Assembly (NCBI RefSeq): GCF_000379625.1
Contig: NZ_KB903240.1
Coordinates: forward strand, 310,195 to 374,194
DNA: 64,000 nucleotides
DNA from: Actinomycetospora chiangmaiensis DSM 45062
Lineage (GTDB): Bacteria; Actinomycetota; Actinomycetes; Mycobacteriales; Pseudonocardiaceae
Direction of reading: 5' to 3'
Made by a program: the position numbers and the translations under genes
Part shown: positions 37,593-46,779 of the stretch, in pieces
How positions within the stretch are numbered: position 1 is the first letter of the stretch
Layout: each line of letters starts with the position of its first letter
The notes under the pieces: model-generated
Database searches by the model: none
What the model was told of the DNA's origin: nothing
What the model saw: only the letters and a program-made list of their open reading frames with translations

Positions 37593-38648
37593 CTACGGGT
37601 GTACCAGGATCTTGACGTTGGACTCCTTGTGGTCGATCAGCTCCCGGAAGCCCTGGTCGACGATGTCCTCGAGCGCGATGCGGCCGGTGATGAACTGCTC
37701 GACGTCGACGGTGCCGCTGCGGATCAGCTCGATCACCTCCTCGTGCCGGTTGGCGTAGGCGAGCGAGCCGACGAGGGTGATCTCGGAGAACACCAGCGAG
37801 TTGACGTCGAAGGTCGCGGGGTGGCCCCAGATCGACACGTTCACGCAGGTGCCGCCGGGCTTCGTCGACGCGACGGCACTGGCGAGCACCTGGTCGATGC
37901 CGGCGCACTCGAACGTGACGTCGGCGCCGCGGCCGCCGGTGAGCTCCCGGATCGCCTCGGGGACGTCGACCTCGGTCGGGTCGAGCACGTGGTCCGCGCC
38001 CGCCCCCGGGGCCTTGGCCTTCCGGGCGTCGGCCGGCTCCACGACGATGACCTGTCCCGCGCCGGTGGCGCGCAGCGCGGCCGCCGTCACGAGCCCGATG
38101 GGACCGGAGCCGAACACCGCCGCCGTCCCGCCCCGCTCGAGGCCGGAGAGCTTCGCGGCGTGGTAGCCGACGGCGAGCGGCTCCACGAGGGCGCCCTGCT
38201 CCGGGGTGAGGCCGTCGATGCGGTGGGCCCAGCGCGCGTCGACGACCATCCGCTCGGCGAACCCGCCCTGGTCGCCGTCAAGGCCGATGAACCCGAGCTC
38301 CCGGCAGATGTTGTAACGGCCGTCGCGGCAGGCCACACACGTGCCGCACACGTCGTAGGGCTCGACGACGACCCGGTCGCCCTCGGACAGCCCGGTGACG
38401 CCCTGGCCGACCTCGGCGATCACGCCCGAGAACTCGTGCCCGAGCGTGATCGGCACCGCGCCGCCGGTCAGCGGGTGCGGGGCGGCGTCGGTCGGCGCGA
38501 AGATCGGGCCGTCGAGGAACTCGTGCAGGTCGGTGCCGCAGATCCCGCACCACTCCACCGCGACCTGCACCTGGCCGGAGCCGGGGTGCGGCTCGGGGAT
38601 GTCCTCGACACGGACGTCACCGCGTCCGTGGAACCGGGCAGCCTTCAT
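37593..38648 (-). CDS. (R,R)-butanediol dehydrogenase-like zinc alcohol dehydrogenase
   Basis: 351 residues with GAGGAGGACC upstream of the ATG. CGICGTDLHEFLDGPIFAP, ITLGHEFSGVIAEVG and CGTCVACRDGRYNIC carry catalytic and structural zinc ligands; the HEFLDGPIFAP segment is typical of 2,3-butanediol dehydrogenases. The Rossmann motif is GSGPIGLV. It lies 47 bp downstream of an AcoR-like regulator in the same direction, which supports acetoin/butanediol metabolism. Confidence 0.87.
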   Translation of the reverse strand: MKAARFHGRGDVRVEDIPEPHPGSGQVQVAVEWCGICGTDLHEFLDGPIFAPTDAAPHPLTGGAVPITLGHEFSGVIAEVGQGVTGLSEGDRVVVEPYDVCGTCVACRDGRYNICRELGFIGLDGDQGGFAERMVVDARWAHRIDGLTPEQGALVEPLAVGYHAAKLSGLERGGTAAVFGSGPIGLVTAAALRATGAGQVIVVEPADARKAKAPGAGADHVLDPTEVDVPEAIRELTGGRGADVTFECAGIDQVLASAVASTKPGGTCVNVSIWGHPATFDVNSLVFSEITLVGSLAYANRHEEVIELIRSGTVDVEQFITGRIALEDIVDQGFRELIDHKESNVKILVHP

Positions 38649-38695
38649 GCGGTCCTCCTCGCTCGGGTGACCTCATCCCAGGCGAGTGACCCCGG

Positions 38696-39940
38696 TCACG
38701 GGAACCGTTGCAGCCGTGTTGCAGCCCCGAACAGACCGGTCATGACGTCGGGTCCGGGCACCTCGACCGCGACGCCCGGCGCGATGCGGTAGGGCCGGGC
38801 GACGACCAGGTTGCCCAGCACGCGGCGCAGGCGCGAGAGCTCGGCGCGCACCGTCACGAGGTGGTCGGCGTCGTCGTAGAGCGCCCGGCTCAGGGCGGCG
38901 GCGTCGAGGCCCGTGGGCCCGGCCGCCATGAGCAGCGCGAGGATCTGCAGGTGGCGCCGCGACAGCGTGTGTCGCCACGTCTCGCGGCCCTCGACCACGG
39001 CGACGGGCGGTTCGGCGGCCAGGTCGAGCCGCAGGCGCGTGGACCCCCCGCCGCCCGTCGGGTGGAGCAGCCACCCGCCGGGGACCGGCTCGGGCAGGCA
39101 CGCCCCGAGGCCGTGCACGAGCATCACCTCGCCCGCCCGCGGGACGCCGACCCGGTCGCGCGGGGAGAGCCCCGTCGCGCCGGCGACCCACCCGTGGTCG
39201 TCCACCACGAGCGCGGGCCCGCGGTGCCGGGCGAGCAGCGGGGCCGCGACGGAGCGCAGGGAGTCGAGCCGCTGCTCGTGCTGGGACCACAGCCCCGACT
39301 CCGCGAGCCGGACGGCGGTGTGGACGAGAGCGACCGTGGTCGGGTGCACGGTCGGCGCGGGCCCCGAGAGGTCGACGACGCCGAGCATCTCCCCCGTCCG
39401 CGGGTCGTGGATCGGGCTCGCGGTGCAGGTCCACGGGTGTTGGGCGCGGGCGAAGTGCTCGGCGGAGAACAGCTGTACCGGGGCGTGCTCGGCGAGGGCC
39501 GTGCCGATGGCGTTGGTGCCGACCGACCCCTCGGTCCAGTCGGCGCCCGGCGAGAACCCCAGTCCCTCCGCCAGCCGCGCGACTCGGGTCGCGCCCTCCC
39601 GCCACAGGACGAACCCGTCCGCAGCGGTGATCACCATGATGTGTTCGGCGTCCTCGGCCACCGCCGTCAGACTGGCTCGCAGCTGCGGCAGCACCCCCGA
39701 GATCGGCGACTCGGCGCGGCGCCGCTCGACGACCTCGGGCCCGGCCGGGTCGGGCAGCGACCGCACGTCCGGGGTGACCCCGAGCGCGACCATCCGGTCC
39801 CACGAGCGGGAGACGACCCGACGCAGTCCCGCCGTCACGCGCGCGCCCGACAGACGTGCGTCGTGGGCCTGGTGGAGCAGGCGCGCATGCTGTCGGAGGT
39901 CGGTACTCCGCGTCACCGCGCAGACGCCGTCGTCCACCAC
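38696..39940 (-). CDS. AcoR-like GAF-domain transcriptional regulator
   Basis: About 414 residues. The GAF sensor region contains EGSVGTNAIGTALAEHAPVQ and TCTASPIHDPRTGEMLGVVD, the hallmark of acetoin-catabolism regulators of the AcoR group. Unlike proteobacterial AcoR there is no AAA+ sigma-54 domain and no Fis helix-turn-helix. Instead the C-terminal 110 residues read as a winged helix (SRALYDDADHLVTVRAELSRLRRVL). GGAGG lies 5-8 bp before GTGs at 39940 and 39937; the longer GTG at 39946 is too close to it. Probably controls the downstream butanediol dehydrogenase. Confidence 0.82.
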   Translation of the reverse strand: MVDDGVCAVTRSTDLRQHARLLHQAHDARLSGARVTAGLRRVVSRSWDRMVALGVTPDVRSLPDPAGPEVVERRRAESPISGVLPQLRASLTAVAEDAEHIMVITAADGFVLWREGATRVARLAEGLGFSPGADWTEGSVGTNAIGTALAEHAPVQLFSAEHFARAQHPWTCTASPIHDPRTGEMLGVVDLSGPAPTVHPTTVALVHTAVRLAESGLWSQHEQRLDSLRSVAAPLLARHRGPALVVDDHGWVAGATGLSPRDRVGVPRAGEVMLVHGLGACLPEPVPGGWLLHPTGGGGSTRLRLDLAAEPPVAVVEGRETWRHTLSRRHLQILALLMAAGPTGLDAAALSRALYDDADHLVTVRAELSRLRRVLGNLVVARPYRIAPGVAVEVPGPDVMTGLFGAATRLQRFP

Positions 39941-40034
39941 GTGCACCTCCAGTGGCCCGCAGCATAACCGGGCGGGTGGCCCGGCACACAGCTTCCCGAC
40001 GGCGGGTGGGGGCGGCCTCGGGCAGGCTCGCGGC

Positions 40035-40511
40035 GTGGACGTGCGGCGGGCGGTCGTGGGAGACGCGGAGGCGATGGCCGGGGTCGTCGCCGCGGTGGCC
40101 CCGGAGGACAGGCTCGGGGCGCAGCCGCCGGTGGACGTCGAGGCGCGGGCCGCGGGGTTCCGGGATCTCCTCGCGGGCGAGGGGGCGGCCTGGGTGCTCG
40201 TCGACGGCGGCGCGGTAGTGGGCTACCTGTCGCTGACGCCCCGCACCCGGGGCGTGTTGGGGCTCGGCATGGCGATCCTCGCGGCGGGTCGGGGTCGTGG
40301 CGGTGGGCGGGCGCTGGTGGACGCGGCGCTGGGGTTCGCCCGCGCCGGCGAGGCGCACAAGGTCGACCTCGAGGTGTGGCCGGACAACGCGCGGGCGATC
40401 GCGCTGTACAGCGCGACGGGCTTCGTCGTCGAGGGGCTGCGCGACCGGCACTACCGTCGCGCCGACGGGACGCTGCGCTCGTCGTTGATCATGGCATGCC
40501 GGACGGACTGA
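40035..40511 (+). CDS. GNAT family N-acetyltransferase
   Basis: 158 residues from the GTG at 40035. Motif A is GLGMAILAAGRGRGGGRALVD (acetyl-CoA pyrophosphate loop with RGRGGG), followed by VDLEVWPDNARAIALYSATGF and VEGLRDRHYRR, as in RimI/PhnO-type GNATs. Its acceptor is unknown. The short leader and AGGCTC upstream suggest a leaderless message. A hairpin at 40541 follows. Confidence 0.88.
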   Translation: MDVRRAVVGDAEAMAGVVAAVAPEDRLGAQPPVDVEARAAGFRDLLAGEGAAWVLVDGGAVVGYLSLTPRTRGVLGLGMAILAAGRGRGGGRALVDAALGFARAGEAHKVDLEVWPDNARAIALYSATGFVVEGLRDRHYRRADGTLRSSLIMACRTD

Positions 40512-40540
40512 GCCCGCTCCGCCTCCCCCCGCGGGAGTGG

Positions 40541-40578
40541 CATCAGGCAGCTTGCCGGGCGCCCGGACATGCCTGATG
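40541..40578. terminator. hairpin after the GNAT gene
   Basis: CATCAGGCA (40541-40549) and TGCCTGATG (40570-40578) enclose an inner palindrome CCGGGCGCCCGG. It is a good intrinsic terminator shape without a T-tract. Confidence 0.65.
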
Positions 40579-40580
40579 TA

Positions 40581-40619
40581 CACCTCGCCGGTACGGGCGG
40601 GTTCTCCCTCGGCGAGGTG
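40581..40619. promoter_or_regulatory. hairpin that could sequester the ribosome site of udgX
   Basis: CACCTCGCCG (40581-40590) and CGGCGAGGTG (40610-40619) form a perfect 10-bp stem. The only Shine-Dalgarno-like GAGGTG before the GTG at 40634 lies in the right arm, 14 bp upstream. It may be an operator or an RNA control stem. Confidence 0.4.
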
Positions 40620-40633
40620 GGCACCCACGGCCG

Positions 40634-41287
40634 GTGACCGAACCGCTGTTCCCCACGGAGGAGGAGTCGCCGACGCCCGCCGTCGCCGTCTCCGAGGCGT
40701 CGACCCTGGAGGACCTGCGCGAGCGGGCCGCGGGCTGCACCGCCTGTGAGCTGTACGAGGGCACCACCGGCACGGTGTTCGGCGTCGGCCCGACGACGGC
40801 GCGGCTGATGTTCGTCGGCGAGCAGCCCGGGGACCAGGAGGACCGGCAGCTCTCGCCCTTCGTCGGGCCGGCCGGGAAGTTGCTCGACGACGCCCTGGTC
40901 GAGGCGGGGATCGCCCGCGAGGACGCCTACGTCACCAACGCGGTGAAGCACTTCTCCTTCCGGCGCCAGGGCAACCGGCGCATCCACCAGACGCCGAAGG
41001 TCGGGCACGTCCGCGCCTGCCGGCCGTGGCTCGACGGCGAGCTCGCGCTGGTCCGCCCGCACGTCGTGGTCACCCTCGGGGCCACGGCGGGCAAGGCGCT
41101 CCTCGGCTCGTCGTTCCGCATCACCGGCGAACGCGGGACCGCCCGGGAGTGGGAGGGCACCACGCTGGTACCGACCATCCACCCCTCGGCGATCCTGCGT
41201 GCCGACCCCGCCCGCGGCCAGGACGGCGACGAGATGCGCGCGGGCTTCGTCGCCGACCTCCGCGTGGCGGCCGCGCTCCTGGCCTGA
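40634..41287 (+). CDS. udgX: UdgX-type uracil-DNA glycosylase (covalent uracil-DNA binder)
   Basis: 217 residues from the GTG at 40634. Family-4-like motifs are GEQPGDQEDRQ and LSPFVGPAGKLLDDALVEAG, with Cys residues for an Fe-S cluster (TACELYEG; ACRPWL). The UdgX-specific insertion loop reads NRRIHQTP with Arg116 and His118, matching the mycobacterial loop whose His forms a covalent bond to the abasic sugar. C-terminal motif TIHPSAILRA. A DNA-repair enzyme that traps uracil-DNA. It is convergent with uvrB. Confidence 0.92.
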   Translation: MTEPLFPTEEESPTPAVAVSEASTLEDLRERAAGCTACELYEGTTGTVFGVGPTTARLMFVGEQPGDQEDRQLSPFVGPAGKLLDDALVEAGIAREDAYVTNAVKHFSFRRQGNRRIHQTPKVGHVRACRPWLDGELALVRPHVVVTLGATAGKALLGSSFRITGERGTAREWEGTTLVPTIHPSAILRADPARGQDGDEMRAGFVADLRVAAALLA

Positions 41288-41322
41288 GGACCTGGCCCGA
41301 GGACCTGGCCCGAGGAGACCGG

Positions 41323-43554
<2,232 letters not shown>

Positions 43555-43560
43555 GACACG

Positions 43561-43566
43561 AGGCTA
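43561..43566 (-). promoter_or_regulatory. -10-like hexamer placing a leaderless start for uvrB
   Basis: On the minus strand TAGCCT (TAnnnT) ends 6 bases before the uvrB ATG, and no ribosome site is present, so transcription likely starts at or next to the A of ATG. Confidence 0.45.
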
Positions 43567-43610
43567 ACCCGACCCCCCGACAATCACGATTTCCCCAGCT
43601 CAGAGGCGGA

Positions 43611-44777
43611 TCAGGACCCGCAGTCACACGAGCAGCAGTCGCCGCACGAGGAGCAGTCGTCACAGCAGTCGCAGGAGCACTCGGAGCAGTCGACGCAGTC
43701 CGAGCACCGCCCGCAGGGGTTCTGCCGCGGCTGCCCCGACCACGGCCCCACGAACTCGTCCGCGCAGCACAGCTGCCCGGTGCAGCACAGGCCGGCCGCG
43801 GCCGCGCAGCCCGCGAGCAGACCCCGCCGCCCCGGTCCCGACGGCGGGTCCGGCGGCCCTCCGTCCGGCGGCTCCTCCCCCGGCGGCTCCCCACCGGGCG
43901 CGGCCGGGTCCCACGGCGCCAACGGCTCCCGGGGTCCTGCCGCCCGCTCCACCGCGCGCCCCGTCTCGTGCACCAGCAGCACGTGCGCGAGCCGCCGGGC
44001 CGGACCCGGCACGAACGACACCCGCCGCAGGGCCGCCCCGATCTCGGCGACCGTCGCCCGGCACTCCCCCGACGCCCCCGACCGCGACACCCCGGTGGCC
44101 GCCAGCGGGTTCCACCGGCCCCGGGCCGCGTCGTCGTCGAGGTCGGCCACGGCGTCGAGCAGGTGCGCGAGGCGTCCGAGGAGCCGGCCCGCCTCGTCGA
44201 GCGGAGCCGCGTTCCCCGGACGACCGGCGAGCACCGCGGTGTGCGCGAGCGCCGCGCCGACCGCCGCCTCCGTCGGTGCGGTGACCGCCCGGAGCGACGA
44301 CCCGACCCGCGCCTCCACCTCCCGCTGCCGGGCCGGCACGGCGAGCAGGGCCGCGGGATCGAACCCGAGGTCCGTCGCGACCGAGGTCCCCGCCCGCGAC
44401 CACCGCGTCGCGAGGTGCTTCCCGACGACGGCGGCGGGGCGCGAGGCGAACGCACCGTCGCGGTCCTCGACGTGGTCGGCCACCCGGTCCGCGGCCAGCA
44501 GGAGGGCGGTCGACGCGGCGAGTCGGGCGCCCTCCCCGGTCACGACCGTCGCCGGCCGCATCCCCCGCAGCGGACACGGGCCGGCCCGCCGGGTGCCGAC
44601 GACGCCCTGCGCCTCCCCGAGCACCGAGACGACCAGCGCGTCCACGTGCGTGGTCACCCGGGCCGGCTGCCCCGCCCCGTCGCGGAGCGCCAGGCACAGG
44701 CCGCACAGGTGCGACGACCAGAGTCCGTGCAGCTCGGGGCCCAGGTGATGGCGACACGGACGGAGGAAGCCGAACAC
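43611..44777 (-). CDS. DUF5685 family protein with Cys-rich C-terminal tail
   Basis: 388 residues if started at the GTG (44777) giving FGFLRPCRHHLGPELHGLW, the usual family N terminus; the frame runs to 44810. SHLCGLCLALRD follows, then a long helical domain of about 250 residues. The last 70 residues hold about 20 Cys in short CxC/CxxC spacing (CGRCSDCVDCSECSCDCC), preceded by a Pro/Gly linker. The tail looks like a multi-metal or Fe-S binding module. The family function is unknown. It lies divergently from the DUF402 gene. Confidence 0.78.
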   Translation of the reverse strand: MFGFLRPCRHHLGPELHGLWSSHLCGLCLALRDGAGQPARVTTHVDALVVSVLGEAQGVVGTRRAGPCPLRGMRPATVVTGEGARLAASTALLLAADRVADHVEDRDGAFASRPAAVVGKHLATRWSRAGTSVATDLGFDPAALLAVPARQREVEARVGSSLRAVTAPTEAAVGAALAHTAVLAGRPGNAAPLDEAGRLLGRLAHLLDAVADLDDDAARGRWNPLAATGVSRSGASGECRATVAEIGAALRRVSFVPGPARRLAHVLLVHETGRAVERAAGPREPLAPWDPAAPGGEPPGEEPPDGGPPDPPSGPGRRGLLAGCAAAAGLCCTGQLCCADEFVGPWSGQPRQNPCGRCSDCVDCSECSCDCCDDCSSCGDCCSCDCGS

Positions 44778-44869
44778 CGGCACAGGATCACGGTGGCCGT
44801 CGGTGTCCACCAGCGTCCGTTCGAGCGACAGCCGACCCGGCCCTCCCGCGCGCTACCGACGGTCGTCGT

Positions 44870-44875
44870 TAGGGT
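44870..44875 (+). promoter_or_regulatory. -10-like TAGGGT before the DUF402 gene
   Basis: TAGGGT ends 8 bases before the GTG at 44884, which has no ribosome site; the same hexamer stands 6 bases before the thioesterase GTG at 57147. A leaderless promoter is suggested. Confidence 0.45.
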
Positions 44876-44883
44876 CCCGCGGC

Positions 44884-45396
44884 GTGGCGCTGCATCCCCC
44901 GAAGGTCGAGACGTTCGCCGTCGCCGAGGGCACGAACACCGACCCGAAGGGCTTCGTCCGGGCCGTCGACCTCTACCGCACCACCCCGTTCGGCCTCTAC
45001 CTCGCCCGCCCGATGCCCGACCACCCGTCGCTCACGCACATGCGTTCGTGGCTGCTGCCCGACCTCGGGATCCGGGTCACCGACTTCAGCTTCAAGCCCG
45101 GGTTCGAGCGGCTGCAGGACTTCTACGTCGACATCGCCGACGTGACCCGCGACGGCGACGTCTGGACGACCACGGACTTCTACCTCGACCTCGTCGTCCA
45201 CACCGGTGAGCGGACCGAGCTCCTCGACGTCGACGAGTACGTCGAGGCCGTCGCCGCGGGGGTCCTCGCTCGGGAGGCGGCCGAGCGGGCCCTCACCACG
45301 GCGACGACGACGTACGCGAGTATCGCCGAGCACGGGCACGACCTCGACGCGTGGCTCGCGACCCGCGGCATCGTCCTCGACTGGCCCTGGCGTTGA
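44884..45396 (+). CDS. DUF402 domain protein
   Basis: 170 residues from the GTG at 44884. GFVRAVDLYRTTPFGLYLARPM, LPDLGIRVTDFSFKPGF, FYVDIADVTRDGDVWTTTDFYLDLVVHTG and LLDVDEYVEAV follow the DUF402/FomD-like barrel, whose members bind divalent metal and hydrolyse nucleotide phosphates or phosphonates. It lies in the coaE / uvrB block, where a hypothetical gene also stands in mycobacteria. The reaction is not assigned. Confidence 0.82.
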   Translation: MALHPPKVETFAVAEGTNTDPKGFVRAVDLYRTTPFGLYLARPMPDHPSLTHMRSWLLPDLGIRVTDFSFKPGFERLQDFYVDIADVTRDGDVWTTTDFYLDLVVHTGERTELLDVDEYVEAVAAGVLAREAAERALTTATTTYASIAEHGHDLDAWLATRGIVLDWPWR

Positions 45397-45424
45397 GGCG
45401 CGGCGCCGGACCCGCTCAGCACAG

Positions 45425-45462
45425 GCGTCAGGCCCGCTGAGCCTCAGCGTCAGGCCCGCTGA
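45425..45462. repeat. direct repeat and small hairpin between DUF402 and coaE
   Basis: GCGTCAGGCCCGCTGA occurs at 45425-45440 and 45447-45462. Between the copies GCTGAG-C-CTCAGC can pair. Lying between convergent genes, it probably acts as a terminator; the second copy runs into the coaE stop. Confidence 0.5.
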
Positions 45463-46418
45463 TCGTCCCGCGCGGACAGCAACTCCGACGCGAGGTCGGA
45501 GGCCTCCGGCGCGACCACCACGCGTGCCGGGCGGGCAGGGTCGGCGCTGCCGAACCGAGCGCCCTCCACCCGCGGGAACCCGATGCCCCCGAAGGGACCC
45601 ACGAGCTCGTCGGGCGAGGAGGCGCTCAGCACCAGCAGGTCGATGACGTCCGGGGCCGACATCCTGGGCACGGCGGTCGGACCGACGTGCTCCACCCGCG
45701 CGACCTGCTCCCGGCCCGCGAGCACGAGCCGGGCGGCCAGCCGTCGGGCCTGGTCCGGCCAGGTCGGGTCGGCCGGCACCGCGTCCTCCGGCCACGTCGT
45801 GGCCGTCCTGGCGCGCACCGCGGCCTCGAAGGGGACGAGCCGGTCGGACCACAGCGTCCCCACGCTGGCGCGGACCTCGTCCTCGGAGCCGACGTTGTCG
45901 ATCCACACGTCCGCGGCCGCCCGCCGCGCCTCGGTCGTGGCCTGGGCCCGGATCCGCGAGCGGGCGTCGTCCTCGGACATCCCCCGCGTGCGTCCCAGCC
46001 GCTCCACGCGCACGTCCTCGGGCGCATCCACCACGACGACGAGCGCGAACGCCGCGCCCATGCCGTTCTCCACGAGCAGCGGCACGTCGTGCACCAGCAC
46101 CGCGTCGGACGGGGCGGCCGCGACGAGCTCCCCGGTCCGCCGGCCGATCCGGGGGTGCAGGATGCCGTTCAGTCGCGCCCGGGCCTCGTCGTCGTTGAAG
46201 ACGATCTTCCCGAGCGCGGGCCGGTCGAGCGCCCCGTCGGCGTCGAGCACGTCGGGACCGAACGCCTCCACCACCGCGGCCAGCCCGTCGGTCCCCGGCT
46301 CGACGACCTCGCGGGCGATCTTGTCCGAGTCCACGATTACGGCACCCAGCGACGCCAGCTCCGAGGCGACCGTCGACTTGCCCGCCCCGATGCCCCCGGT
46401 CAGTCCCACACGCAGCAC
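45450..46418 (-). CDS. coaE: dephospho-CoA kinase with truncated GrpB-like C-terminal domain
   Basis: 322 residues from the GTG at 46418. Residues 1-200 are CoaE: Walker A GLTGGIGAGKSTVASEL, the DSDKIAREVVEPG substrate loop, LVHDVPLLVENGM and DVWIDNVGSEDEV. It phosphorylates the 3' ribose of dephospho-CoA, the last step of CoA synthesis. Actinobacterial CoaE usually carries a complete GrpB/UPF0157 domain (about 400 residues in all). Here only about 100 residues of it remain (VEHVGPTAVPRMSAPDVIDLL), and the later conserved His-rich segment is eroded. Confidence 0.93.
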   Translation of the reverse strand: MLRVGLTGGIGAGKSTVASELASLGAVIVDSDKIAREVVEPGTDGLAAVVEAFGPDVLDADGALDRPALGKIVFNDDEARARLNGILHPRIGRRTGELVAAAPSDAVLVHDVPLLVENGMGAAFALVVVVDAPEDVRVERLGRTRGMSEDDARSRIRAQATTEARRAAADVWIDNVGSEDEVRASVGTLWSDRLVPFEAAVRARTATTWPEDAVPADPTWPDQARRLAARLVLAGREQVARVEHVGPTAVPRMSAPDVIDLLVLSASSPDELVGPFGGIGFPRVEGARFGSADPARPARVVVAPEASDLASELLSARDDQRA

Positions 46419-46471
46419 GGCGCGCAGTCTGCCCTAGCGGCGATCTTCCCGTCGCTCCGCTCGCCCCCGGG

Positions 46472-46639
46472 TCACGCGAGCGCCGCGTGCCTCGCCGTCG
46501 CGAAGAAGGTCTCGAACAGCCCGCGCCGCGCGACGGCCGGCACCCCGAGGGCGACCGCGACGGCGACGTGCTCACCGGCCCAGGTGAGACCGGTGGACCC
46601 GAGACGGTGCCGACCGGACCGACGACGCCACGAGAACAT
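46472..46639 (-). CDS. possible 55-residue basic small protein
   Basis: From the ATG at 46639, preceded by AGGGGG about 6 bp upstream. It starts MFSWRRRSGRHRLGST and has one weakly hydrophobic stretch (VAVAVALGVPAVA) before a basic end. The position between rpsA and coaE and the ribosome site favour translation, but length and composition are not conclusive. No family is recognised. Confidence 0.4.
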   Translation of the reverse strand: MFSWRRRSGRHRLGSTGLTWAGEHVAVAVALGVPAVARRGLFETFFATARHAALA

Positions 46640-46716
46640 GCCGACCCCCTGGGACTGGTGTGACTAGCGGGACGAAAGATACCCGAGTGACCCGACCGTG
46701 GCACCCCCGACACGAC

Positions 46717-46752
46717 GACGGGCCCCCATCCCCGCAGGGATGAGGGCCCGTC
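46717..46752. terminator. likely rpsA terminator
   Basis: Arms around 46717-46732 and 46737-46752 (GACGGGCCCCCATCCC against its near-complement, one mismatch) with a short loop start 28 bp after the rpsA stop on the minus strand. A strong GC hairpin without a T-tract. Confidence 0.7.
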
Positions 46753-46779
46753 GACCAGTGCTGTCAGGCGCTCAGGCGA

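Larger units (their letters stand above)
46419..46779. other. 361-bp gap between rpsA and coaE
   Basis: Holds a possible 55-residue ORF (46472-46639, minus strand), the likely rpsA terminator (46717-46752) and presumably the coaE promoter; TAGGGC stands about 12 bp before the coaE GTG. Nothing else is recognised. Confidence 0.5.

Noticed and set aside
43555-43610. LexA/SOS box before uvrB
   Set aside because: No GAAC-N4-GTTC-type site was found in the gap.
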